NCBI GenBank assembly: GCA_037445085.1
Contig: JBBILG010000014.1
Location: 1-26,514, forward strand
Direction of reading: 5' to 3'
DNA length: 26,514 nt
From: JBBILG01 sp037445085
GTDB taxonomy: Bacteria; Pseudomonadota; Gammaproteobacteria; Burkholderiales; Methylophilaceae
Below the pieces are notes generated by a model. The model made no database searches. It saw only the letters and a program-made list of their open reading frames with translations, and had not been told where the DNA came from. The translations under genes and the position numbers were made by a program. Every line of letters starts with the position of its first letter. Position 1 is the first letter of the stretch. Below, piece by piece: positions 16,238 to 25,377 of the stretch.

Positions 16238-16558
16238 ATGGAAGAAAACATCCTCGTCCTCACCAACCTGCCCGAGCAGGATTGCGCCGTCAGACTGGCG
16301 GAAGTGCTGGTGTCGCGCCGGCTGGCGGCCTGCGTCAACATCCTCGCCCCTTGTACTTCAATCTACCATTGGCAGGGCAGAGGCGAAACCGCGCAGGAAG
16401 TTCCCATGCTGATCAAGACCACGCGCGCACGGTATGCGGAAGTCGAACGCGCCATCCGCACGCATCATCCCTATGAACTTCCCGAGATCGTCCATGTCAC
16501 TCTCAGCGGTGGCCTGCCCGCCTACCTGGAATGGATCGCCAAGGAAACCTCACCCTGA
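16238..16558 (+). CDS. cutA: CutA divalent-cation tolerance protein
   Basis: The 106-residue protein matches the CutA1 family: the N-terminal VLTNLPEQDCAVRLAEVLV, the RRLAACVNI segment, the YHWQG motif, and HHPYELPEI near the C-terminus. CutA forms a trimer of ferredoxin-like folds resembling PII proteins. It is linked to copper tolerance in E. coli, though its molecular role is unclear. No Shine-Dalgarno is visible before the ATG. dsbD starts 6 bases after its stop, so the two are co-transcribed, the same cutA-dsbD pairing seen in E. coli. Confidence 0.96.
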   Translation: MEENILVLTNLPEQDCAVRLAEVLVSRRLAACVNILAPCTSIYHWQGRGETAQEVPMLIKTTRARYAEVERAIRTHHPYELPEIVHVTLSGGLPAYLEWIAKETSP

Positions 16559-16563
16559 CTCCC

Positions 16564-18378
16564 ATGCTGCGCGCGATCATCCTGACATTGTGCCTGCTGC
16601 TGCCGCAGGCCAGCCTGGCCGGCGGCGGTTTCGCCAAGCTGTTCACCGAGGACGATGCCGCCACGGTGCTGGAGCCGGATCAGGCTTTCCGCCTCGCCGT
16701 CGTGGTGGAGGATGCCGCCACCCTGCGCGCGCGCTTCACCATCGCCCCCGCCCACTACCTCTACCGCGACCGCATCAGTTTCAGCCTCGCCCCGGACACT
16801 GCCTCGCGCTTGGCCGCAACCGAGCTGCCGCCGGGTGAAGTCAAGCAGGATCCCCATTTTGGCGAGACCGTGGTGTTCTACCGCGACTTCGATGCCATCC
16901 TGCGCCTGCAGCACGACGGCGCGCCACCACGCCAGATCACCCTGCAAGCGAGCTACCAGGGCTGTAGCGAGGCGGGGCTCTGCTACACCCCGATACGCAA
17001 GACCTACACGCTGGAGCTCGGCAGCGCCGGCACGGCGCGCAGCGCGCCGGTCACGGAATCGGACGCGGCGCGGGCCCTGCTCGCCGACGGCAAGCTGTGG
17101 CTGATCGCCGCCGGCTTTTTCGGTTTCGGTCTGCTGCTCGCCTTCACGCCCTGCGTGTTCCCCATGATCCCCATCCTGTCCAGCATCATCGTCGGCCAGG
17201 GCCGGCACCCGACCCGGCTGCATGCCTTCAACCTGTCGCTGGCCTACACCTTGGGCATGGCGGTCACCTACACCCTGGCCGGCATCGCCGCCGCCTTCTC
17301 CGGCCAGCTCATCAGCAATGCCCTGCAGAACCCCTGGGCGCTGGGCCTGGGCGCGATGCTGTTCGTGCTGCTGGCGCTGTCCATGTTCGGCCTCTACGAG
17401 CTGCGCCTGCCGAGCGGGCTGGAAACGCGCCTTGCGGGCCTCAGCAACCGCTTTCGCGGCGGTCATTTCGCCGGGGTGTTCGCCATGGGCGCGGTCTCTG
17501 CCCTCATCCTCGGCCCCTGCGTGGCGGCACCGCTGGCCGGTGCCCTGCTCTACATCGCGCAGAGCCATGACGTCCTGCTGGGCGGTGTGGCGCTGTTTTC
17601 CCTGTCGATGGGCATGGGCGTGCCACTGCTGCTCCTTGGCGCTTCCGCCGGCACCCTGCTGCCCAAGGCGGGAGCCTGGATGACCGCGGTGCGCAACGTA
17701 TTCGGCGTGATCATGCTGGCCATGGCCATCTGGCTGATCGGTCCGGTCATCCCCCCTGCCGTGCAGATGGGTCTGTGGGGCGCGTTGTTGGTGGTGTGCG
17801 CGGTGTACCTGCACGCCCTGGACGGCTTGCCGCCCCATGCCGGCCAGTGGAGCCGGCTATGGAAGGGCGTGGGTGTGATCGCCCTGGTGGGTGGCATCGC
17901 GCTTCTGGTCGGCGCGCTCGCCGGCAGCCGCAACCCGCTGCAGCCGCTGGAGGGGCTGCGCGGCAGCGCCGCCGAGGCCAGCCCCGTCCTGTCTTTCCAA
18001 CGGGTGGCCAGCGTGGCCGAGCTGGATGCCGCCCTGCAGCGTGCCCAGGGCAAGTATGTCATGCTCGACTTCTACGCGGACTGGTGCGTTTCCTGCAAGG
18101 AGTACGAGCAATTCACCTTCCGCGACCCCCGGGTGGCGCAACTGCTGCGGGACATGGTGCTGCTGCAGGCCGATGTCACCCGCAACAGCGCCGAGGACGC
18201 CGCGCTGCTCGCCCGCTTCGGGCTGTTCGGGCCGCCCGGCATCATCTTCTTCGACCGCGCCAGTCGCGAGGTGCCGCCCAAGGTGATCGGCTATCAGGAC
18301 GCCGAGCGTTTCCTGGTCAGCCTCAACCAGGCCTTCGCCAGCGAGGACGAAATGTGCGATGCCGAACTCGACTGCTGA
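16564..18378 (+). CDS. dsbD: Thiol:disulfide interchange protein DsbD
   Basis: The 604-residue protein carries electrons from cytosolic thioredoxin across the inner membrane to periplasmic partners such as DsbC and cytochrome c maturation proteins. All three redox pairs are visible. The N-terminal periplasmic domain has C134 and C140 (QGCSEAGLCYTP). The membrane domain has C197 (FTPCVFPM) and C319 (LGPCVAAP) among about eight helices. The C-terminal thioredoxin-like domain has C508-V-S-C511. A signal peptide of 19 residues ends in SLA. I use the ATG just after cutA; an upstream in-frame ATG lies inside cutA and would spoil the signal peptide. Confidence 0.97.
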   Translation: MLRAIILTLCLLLPQASLAGGGFAKLFTEDDAATVLEPDQAFRLAVVVEDAATLRARFTIAPAHYLYRDRISFSLAPDTASRLAATELPPGEVKQDPHFGETVVFYRDFDAILRLQHDGAPPRQITLQASYQGCSEAGLCYTPIRKTYTLELGSAGTARSAPVTESDAARALLADGKLWLIAAGFFGFGLLLAFTPCVFPMIPILSSIIVGQGRHPTRLHAFNLSLAYTLGMAVTYTLAGIAAAFSGQLISNALQNPWALGLGAMLFVLLALSMFGLYELRLPSGLETRLAGLSNRFRGGHFAGVFAMGAVSALILGPCVAAPLAGALLYIAQSHDVLLGGVALFSLSMGMGVPLLLLGASAGTLLPKAGAWMTAVRNVFGVIMLAMAIWLIGPVIPPAVQMGLWGALLVVCAVYLHALDGLPPHAGQWSRLWKGVGVIALVGGIALLVGALAGSRNPLQPLEGLRGSAAEASPVLSFQRVASVAELDAALQRAQGKYVMLDFYADWCVSCKEYEQFTFRDPRVAQLLRDMVLLQADVTRNSAEDAALLARFGLFGPPGIIFFDRASREVPPKVIGYQDAERFLVSLNQAFASEDEMCDAELDC

Positions 18379-18546
18379 TCACGGCTGCGTAGCCGCAGGC
18401 CAGCCGCGCGCCGCGTCCACCGCCTTGCCTCGCCGGCTGCCGACGGATGGCCGGAAGTTCGCCAAATTCCCGCGAATCCGCTGGACAAAGGCTTGCTTCC
18501 TGCGGCAAACTTGCTCCTCCGTCACGCCATGGAAATCCGCCCGCAA

Positions 18547-18999
18547 ATGGCTGAGAACCAGACCATACTCGTCCTGCACGGCCCCAACCTGAACCTGCTC
18601 GGTCTGCGCGAACCGCAGCATTACGGTCATCTCGGCCTGGACAGCATCAACCGCCGGCTGGCGGCGCGGGCCGCCACCGCGGGCGTCGCCCTGGAATGCT
18701 TCCAGAGCAACAGCGAGGCCGGGCTGATCGACAAGATACAGTCCATGGCCGGCGGCAAGGCCGCTTTCATCATCATCAATCCGGCCGCCTACACCCATAC
18801 CTCGGTCGCCCTGCGCGACGCACTGGCAGCAGTCAGCATACCCTTCATCGAAGTGCATCTGTCCAACGTGTACGCACGCGAGCCCTTCCGTCACCATTCC
18901 TATTTTTCCGACATCGCCGTCGGCGTGATCTGCGGACTCGGCGCGCAGGGCTACGAACTGGCGCTGGAATACGCACTCGGCAAACTGTCGAACCAATAA
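18547..18999 (+). CDS. aroQ: Type II 3-dehydroquinate dehydratase
   Basis: The 150-residue enzyme dehydrates 3-dehydroquinate to 3-dehydroshikimate, the third step of aromatic amino-acid synthesis, and forms dodecamers. Motifs are VLHGPNLNLLG, the catalytic tyrosine Y26 in REPQHYG, ECFQSNSEAGLID, IINPAAYTHTSVA and FIEVHLSNVYARE. The start used fits the family; an in-frame ATG six codons upstream (18529) is also possible. The 168 bases before it hold only a short GC hairpin (18382-18395) and no clear promoter. It is followed 19 bases later by accB, a frequent proteobacterial arrangement. Confidence 0.96.
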   Translation: MAENQTILVLHGPNLNLLGLREPQHYGHLGLDSINRRLAARAATAGVALECFQSNSEAGLIDKIQSMAGGKAAFIIINPAAYTHTSVALRDALAAVSIPFIEVHLSNVYAREPFRHHSYFSDIAVGVICGLGAQGYELALEYALGKLSNQ

Positions 19000-19018
19000 T
19001 GATATTTCGAGGCCACTC

Positions 19019-19483
19019 ATGGATCTGCGCAAACTGAAGAAGCTCATCGACTTGGTGGAAGCGTCCGGCATCGCCGAGCTCGAGCTCACCGAAGGCGAGG
19101 AAAAAGTCCGCATCAGCCGCAACCCGCCAGGAGCCGTGGCATACGCACCTGCCTACATGCCGCAACCAGCCTTCCCGGTATCCCTCGCCACGGCTGCGCC
19201 AGCGCCCGCACCCGCTGCGCCGGCCGAACCGGCGGCCCCCGCCGTGGAGGGGCATGTCGTCAAATCGCCCATGGTCGGCACCTTCTATCGATCCCCTTCC
19301 CCGGACACCAAGCCCTTCGTCGAGGTCGGCAGCACGGTTTCCGCTGGCGACACCCTGTGCATCATCGAAGCGATGAAACTGCTCAACGAGATCGAGGCCG
19401 ACAAGAGCGGCGTGATCAAGGCCATCCTGGTCGAAAACGGCCATCCCGTGGAATTTGGCGAACCGCTGTTCGTCATCGGCTGA
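19019..19483 (+). CDS. accB: Biotin carboxyl carrier protein of acetyl-CoA carboxylase
   Basis: The 154-residue protein carries biotin between the carboxylase and carboxyltransferase parts of acetyl-CoA carboxylase, the first step of fatty-acid synthesis. An N-terminal helical region (MDLRKLKKLIDLVEASG) is followed by an Ala/Pro linker (about 57-76) and the biotinyl domain. The biotin-accepting lysine is K120 in EAMKL. GAGG before the ATG is a good ribosome-binding site. Its usual partner accC follows, but only after the tandem repeat described below. Confidence 0.97.
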   Translation: MDLRKLKKLIDLVEASGIAELELTEGEEKVRISRNPPGAVAYAPAYMPQPAFPVSLATAAPAPAPAAPAEPAAPAVEGHVVKSPMVGTFYRSPSPDTKPFVEVGSTVSAGDTLCIIEAMKLLNEIEADKSGVIKAILVENGHPVEFGEPLFVIG

Positions 19484-19493
19484 AGGGGGCGAC

Positions 19494-19625
19494 ATGTTCG
19501 AAGACATGTTCGAAAAAGTTCTCATCGCCAACCGTGGCGACCAGCTGCCGCAAGGCAGCGCAGCGGCGCAGCCAAATCGCCCAGTGGGCGAAGCACACAT
19601 GGGCGGTTTCGCCACGGAGTCCTAG
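19494..19625 (+). CDS. First mini-frame of the accC leader array (43 codons)
   Basis: This frame starts 10 bases after the accB stop with GGGGG close upstream. It reads MFEDMFEKVLIANRG, the beginning of AccC, before switching to repeat-derived sequence (DQLPQGSAAAQPNRPVGEAH...) and ending in TAG. Two in-frame ATGs (19494, 19506) arise from a 12-base tandem duplication, GACATGTTCGAA. The TAG is followed after two bases by the next ATG, so ribosomes could terminate and restart. It is probably the disrupted original accC start rather than a functional peptide. Confidence 0.5.
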   Translation: MFEDMFEKVLIANRGDQLPQGSAAAQPNRPVGEAHMGGFATES

Positions 19626-19627
19626 AT

Positions 19628-19750
19628 ATGTTGTTCGAAAAAGTTCTCATCGCCAACCGTGGCGACCAGCTGCCGCAAGGCAGCGCAGCGGCGCAGCCAA
19701 ATCGCCCAGTGGGCGAAGCACACATGGGCGGTTTCGCCACGGAGTCCTAG
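19628..19750 (+). CDS. Second mini-frame of the accC leader array (40 codons)
   Basis: It begins MLFEKVLIANRG, exactly like AccC, and diverges at the same point as the first mini-frame, ending with MGGFATES and TAG two bases before the accC ATG. GGAG lies eight bases before its ATG. It may keep ribosomes moving into accC by stop-restart coupling. I doubt that the peptide itself has a function. Confidence 0.45.
   Translation: MLFEKVLIANRGDQLPQGSAAAQPNRPVGEAHMGGFATES
19741..19744 (+). promoter_or_regulatory. Shine-Dalgarno of accC, partly inside a predicted stem
   Basis: GGAG is spaced eight bases from the accC ATG. Its first two bases are the end of TCGCCACGG (19734-19742). That arm can pair with CCGTGGCGA upstream (19657-19665) or with the identical sequence inside the accC coding region (19782-19790). 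Access to this site could therefore depend on RNA folding or on translation of the preceding mini-frame. Confidence 0.55.
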
Positions 19751-19752
19751 AT

Positions 19753-21105
19753 ATGTTGTTCGAAAAAGTTCTCATCGCCAACCGTGGCGAAATCGCCCTG
19801 CGCATCCAGCGCGCCTGCCGCGAGTTGGGCATCAGGACCGTGGCCGTGCACTCCGAGGCCGACCGTGAAGCCAAGTACGTCAAGTTGGCCGACGAGTCGG
19901 TATGCATCGGCCCACCATCCTCGGGCCAGAGTTATCTCAACATTCCTGCCGTGATCAGCGCAGCCGAGGTGACGGATGCCGAGGCCATCCATCCGGGTTA
20001 CGGCTTCCTCTCGGAAAATGCCGACTTCGCCGAGAGGGTCGAGCAAAGCGGCTTCGTCTTCATCGGCCCACGCGCGGAAACCATCCGCCTCATGGGCGAC
20101 AAGGTAAGCGCCAAGGGTGCCATGAAGAAGGCCGGCGTGCCCTGCGTACCCGGCTCCGAGGGCGCCCTGGGCGACGATCCTGACGAAATCCTACGCATGG
20201 CCAAGGAGATCGGCTATCCGGTCATCATCAAGGCCGCTGGCGGCGGCGGCGGCCGCGGCATGCGCGTGGTGCACACCGAGGCCGCCCTGCTCAACTCGGT
20301 GACCATGACCCGCTCCGAGGCGCGAGCGGTATTCGGCAACCCCATGGTGTACATGGAGAAATTCCTGGAGCAGCCGCGCCACATCGAGATCCAGGTGCTG
20401 GCCGACGAACACGGCAATGCCGTCTACCTGGGCGAGCGCGACTGCTCCATGCAGCGCCGCCACCAGAAGATCATCGAGGAATCCCCCGCCCCCGGCATCG
20501 ACCGCAAGCTGATCGCGGCCGTGGGCGGGCGCTGCGCCGAAGCCTGCCGCAGCATCGGCTACCGCGGGGCTGGCACGTTCGAATTCCTGTTCGAGAACGG
20601 CGAGTTTTATTTCATCGAGATGAACACCCGCCTGCAGGTCGAGCATCCGGTGACGGAACTGGTCACCGGCATCGACCTGGTGCAAATGCAACTGCACATC
20701 GCCGCGGGCGAGAAGCTGCCGTTCCGGCAGAAGGACATCCGCATGCGCGGCCATGCCATCGAGTGCCGCGTCAACGCCGAAGACCCGGCCACTTTCGTGC
20801 CTTCCCCGGGACGCATCACCGGGTTCCACACCCCCGGCGGACCCGGCATCCGCGTCGACACCCATGTCTATCAGGGCTACACGGTGCCCCCCTACTACGA
20901 TTCCATGATCGGCAAGCTGATTGCCTACGGTGACAGCCGCAGGCAGGCCATCGCGCGCATGCGCATCGCCCTGTCGGAAATGGTGGTGGAGGGCATCAAG
21001 ACCAACATCCCCCTGCACAGCGAACTGATGCAGGATGCCGCCTTCCACAAAGGCGGGACCAGCATTCACTACCTCGAAAAGAAGCTCGGCATCGCCGGCA
21101 AGTGA
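19753..21105 (+). CDS. accC: Acetyl-CoA carboxylase, biotin carboxylase subunit
   Basis: The 450-residue enzyme carboxylates the biotin on AccB using ATP and bicarbonate. It opens MLFEKVLIANRGEIALRI and contains HPGYGFLSEN, the ATP-grasp glycine loop KAAGGGGGRGMR, ERDCSMQRRHQKIIEE and EMNTRLQVEHPVTE. Length and ends are normal, so the gene looks intact despite the repeat in front of it. The start is the third ATTGTTCGAA-like copy of the array; only this frame continues into the enzyme. The prmA start overlaps its stop (TGATG), implying co-translation. Confidence 0.97.
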   Translation: MLFEKVLIANRGEIALRIQRACRELGIRTVAVHSEADREAKYVKLADESVCIGPPSSGQSYLNIPAVISAAEVTDAEAIHPGYGFLSENADFAERVEQSGFVFIGPRAETIRLMGDKVSAKGAMKKAGVPCVPGSEGALGDDPDEILRMAKEIGYPVIIKAAGGGGGRGMRVVHTEAALLNSVTMTRSEARAVFGNPMVYMEKFLEQPRHIEIQVLADEHGNAVYLGERDCSMQRRHQKIIEESPAPGIDRKLIAAVGGRCAEACRSIGYRGAGTFEFLFENGEFYFIEMNTRLQVEHPVTELVTGIDLVQMQLHIAAGEKLPFRQKDIRMRGHAIECRVNAEDPATFVPSPGRITGFHTPGGPGIRVDTHVYQGYTVPPYYDSMIGKLIAYGDSRRQAIARMRIALSEMVVEGIKTNIPLHSELMQDAAFHKGGTSIHYLEKKLGIAGK

Positions 21106-21995
21106 TGAGCTGGCAGTCGCTTGATATCCGGGCCACGGGCGACAATGCCGAGGCACTGAGCGACGCCTTGCTGGAACTGGGCGCCCTGTCCGTCAGCATC
21201 GAAGATGCGGACGCCGACACCGCCCGCGAGCACGCCATTTTCGGCGAACCGGGCGAGGCCCCTCCGGGTATGTGGCAGCACAACGTGGTGAACGCCCTGT
21301 TCCCCGCAGAGGCGAATATCCACGCCATCGTCTCGGCGCTCCAGCAAGCTTGCCCGGATCTCGCCACCCTGGCCTACCGTGTGCGGAGCATCGCCGAGCA
21401 GGACTGGGTGCGCGCCACGCAGGCGCAGTTCGACCCCATCCGCATCCGCGACGATCTGTGGATCGTGCCTTCCTGGCACGTGGCGCCCGACCCGCGGGCG
21501 CTCAACATCGTCCTCGATCCCGGCCTCGCCTTCGGCACCGGCAGCCATCCCACCACGCACCTGTGCCTGGCCTGGCTCGCTGATCATCTGCATGCGGGCG
21601 AACGCGTCCTCGATTACGGCTGCGGCTCGGGCATCCTCGCCATCGCCGCCAGGCTGCTCGGCGCCGGCGAAGTCGTGGGCGTGGACATCGACCCGCAGGC
21701 CGTCGCCACGAGCCGCGCCAACGCGGCAGGCAACGGCGCCGAAGTGCGCTTCTGCCTGCCTGACGAACTGCCGCCGTACCTTGCCGACGCGGTAGTGGCC
21801 AACATCCTGGCCAACCCGCTCATGGTACTGGCGCCTGCATTGGCAGGCCACTGTCGCCGCGACGGCCGCATCGCCCTGTCCGGCATTCTGCCGGAACAGG
21901 CTGAAGAAGTGAGCGCATGCTATCAGGCCTGGTTCGACATGGAACCGCCGGTCCGTATGGAAAACTGGGCATTACTGAGCGGCCGCAAGCGATGA
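21105..21995 (+). CDS. prmA: Ribosomal protein L11 methyltransferase
   Basis: The 296-residue enzyme trimethylates ribosomal protein L11 using S-adenosylmethionine. It has an N-terminal L11-recognition domain beginning MSWQSLDIRATG, the FGTGSHPTT motif, SAM motif I VLDYGCGSGILAIAA, and the VVANILANPL active-site segment. Length is normal. The start ATG shares its first base with the accC stop; a GTG one codon earlier is also open. Its stop overlaps the next gene (ATGA). accB-accC-prmA is a common betaproteobacterial order. Confidence 0.97.
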   Translation: MSWQSLDIRATGDNAEALSDALLELGALSVSIEDADADTAREHAIFGEPGEAPPGMWQHNVVNALFPAEANIHAIVSALQQACPDLATLAYRVRSIAEQDWVRATQAQFDPIRIRDDLWIVPSWHVAPDPRALNIVLDPGLAFGTGSHPTTHLCLAWLADHLHAGERVLDYGCGSGILAIAARLLGAGEVVGVDIDPQAVATSRANAAGNGAEVRFCLPDELPPYLADAVVANILANPLMVLAPALAGHCRRDGRIALSGILPEQAEEVSACYQAWFDMEPPVRMENWALLSGRKR

Positions 21996-22825
21996 GCCTG
22001 GTCACTGCCTGTCCGGCCTGCGGCACGCGTTTTCGTGTGCGCGCCGAACAGTTGTCCGCCCGCGGCGGCCGGGTACGCTGCGGCCACTGCGGGCAGGCAT
22101 TCGATGCGCTCGCCAGCCTCGGCGAGGCCGCCACACCCGCACGACAACCGGCCGGCGTCCCCGATGCCGCAGCGGAATCCAGCCGGCTTGCCCCGCAATC
22201 ACCGCCTCCCGCCGATGCGGCTGAAACTCCGCGGGCCGCCATGGGATCATCGCGGGAAGCAGTCCCGCAACCTGTGCCGCCGCTGCCTGCAGCAGACTTG
22301 GTGATCGCCCCCCCGGAGGATGTGGATGCCTTCTCCCCTCCCCCGCCGGCCGCAGGGCACCGTCTGCGCATCCTGCTGCTCGTCCTGCTCGTTCTCCTGG
22401 GCTTGGGCCAGCTCGCCTACCACCTGCGCACGCCGATCGCCACCGCCCTGCCTGCGACCAGACCGCTGCTGGAAGAGGCCTGCATGTTGCTCGGCTGTCG
22501 CGTGGAATTGCCGCACCATGTCGAGCGGCTCGGCATCGAGGATTCCGACCTGCGCCAGAAAGCTGGCCGCGACGATGCCTACATGCTTACGGCCACCCTG
22601 AGCAACCGTGCGCCCTATCCCATGGCCTATCCGCTGCTGGAACTCACGCTGACCGACATCAACGACACCCCCCTGTTGCGCCGCCGTCTGACGCCGGAAG
22701 AGTATCTGCCTGCAGGCCATCCAGTGGACGCCGGCATCGCCGGCGGCAGCGACCTCCACCTCCGGGTCCATTTCTCCGCCGGTGAGATCACGGCTGCCGG
22801 TTATCGCGTCTACGTCACCTACTGA
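21992..22825 (+). CDS. Zinc-ribbon, single-pass membrane protein with DUF3426
   Basis: The 277-residue protein has an MJ0042-type zinc ribbon at the N-terminus (C7, C10, C30, C33; CPACGTRFRV and CGHCGQAF). A Pro/Ala-rich linker of about 80 residues follows, then one transmembrane helix (about 125-146). The C-terminal domain, with LSNRAPYPMAYPLLELTLTD, resembles DUF3426. The topology implies a cytosolic zinc ribbon and a periplasmic C-domain. Function is unknown; it is regularly found after prmA in Betaproteobacteria. It overlaps prmA by four bases. The 111 bases after it, up to gyrB, show no convincing terminator. Confidence 0.92.
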   Translation: MSLVTACPACGTRFRVRAEQLSARGGRVRCGHCGQAFDALASLGEAATPARQPAGVPDAAAESSRLAPQSPPPADAAETPRAAMGSSREAVPQPVPPLPAADLVIAPPEDVDAFSPPPPAAGHRLRILLLVLLVLLGLGQLAYHLRTPIATALPATRPLLEEACMLLGCRVELPHHVERLGIEDSDLRQKAGRDDAYMLTATLSNRAPYPMAYPLLELTLTDINDTPLLRRRLTPEEYLPAGHPVDAGIAGGSDLHLRVHFSAGEITAAGYRVYVTY

Positions 22826-22936
22826 CCGAGTGCCGTCGATGCACCGGTCCGTGTAAGACGGTATCTATGTCAGTAGGCAGGCAAGCGCAGCGCCCTAATG
22901 AAATGGGTTCTCAGGAGTGCGTGGGGCATCACGCCG

Positions 22937-25342
<2,406 letters not shown>

Positions 25343-25358
25343 GGTTTCACGTGGAACA
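25343..25358. promoter_or_regulatory. parS-like ParB-binding palindrome
   Basis: Read leftward the site is TGTTCCACGTGAAACC. It keeps the CACGTG core and matches the known parS consensus TGTTNCACGTGAAACA at all but the last base; Pseudomonas sites such as TGTTCCACGTGGAACC are also very close. ParB binds such sites near the origin and spreads, organising chromosome segregation with ParA. The palindrome abuts the gyrB ATG, so bound ParB could also affect gyrB. The core match is exact but was judged by eye. Confidence 0.75.
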
Positions 25359-25377
25359 TTGAAAAATGTCGTGCCGT

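Larger units (their letters stand above)
19507..19790 (+). repeat. Perfect 125-bp tandem repeat (2.26 copies) containing the start of accC
   Basis: Units at about 19508-19632 and 19633-19757 look identical by eye. A third copy of 33 bases (19758-19790) is the true accC start. Each unit is the accC 5' end followed by about 92 bases of extra sequence. That sequence holds an inverted-repeat arm matching CCGTGGCGA (19532-19540 with 19609-19617; 19657-19665 with 19734-19742). It also holds a GCTGCC/GCAA/GGCAGC hairpin (19544-19559) and a TCGCCC/AGT/GGGCGA hairpin (19577-19591), then GGAG, TAG and ATG. The period is not a multiple of three. Possible origins are a mobile repeat inserted at the accC start and then duplicated, or a structured leader. 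Confidence 0.93.

Noticed and set aside
18382..18395. Hairpin after dsbD as an intrinsic terminator
   Set aside because: A 5-bp stem with a 4-base loop and no following T tract; too weak to call.
19507..19790. CRISPR-like array
   Set aside because: The repeated units are 125 bp with no spacers, are contiguous, and include coding sequence of accC.
19357..21105. An extended accC frame of 582 codons starting inside accB
   Set aside because: Its first 132 codons read accB and the repeat out of frame; the true AccC start is the ATG at 19753.
22826..22936. Terminator or small RNA between the DUF3426 gene and gyrB
   Set aside because: Only a 4-bp stem (CCGT/ACGG) is visible, with no T tract and no promoter; nothing supportable in the 111 bases.
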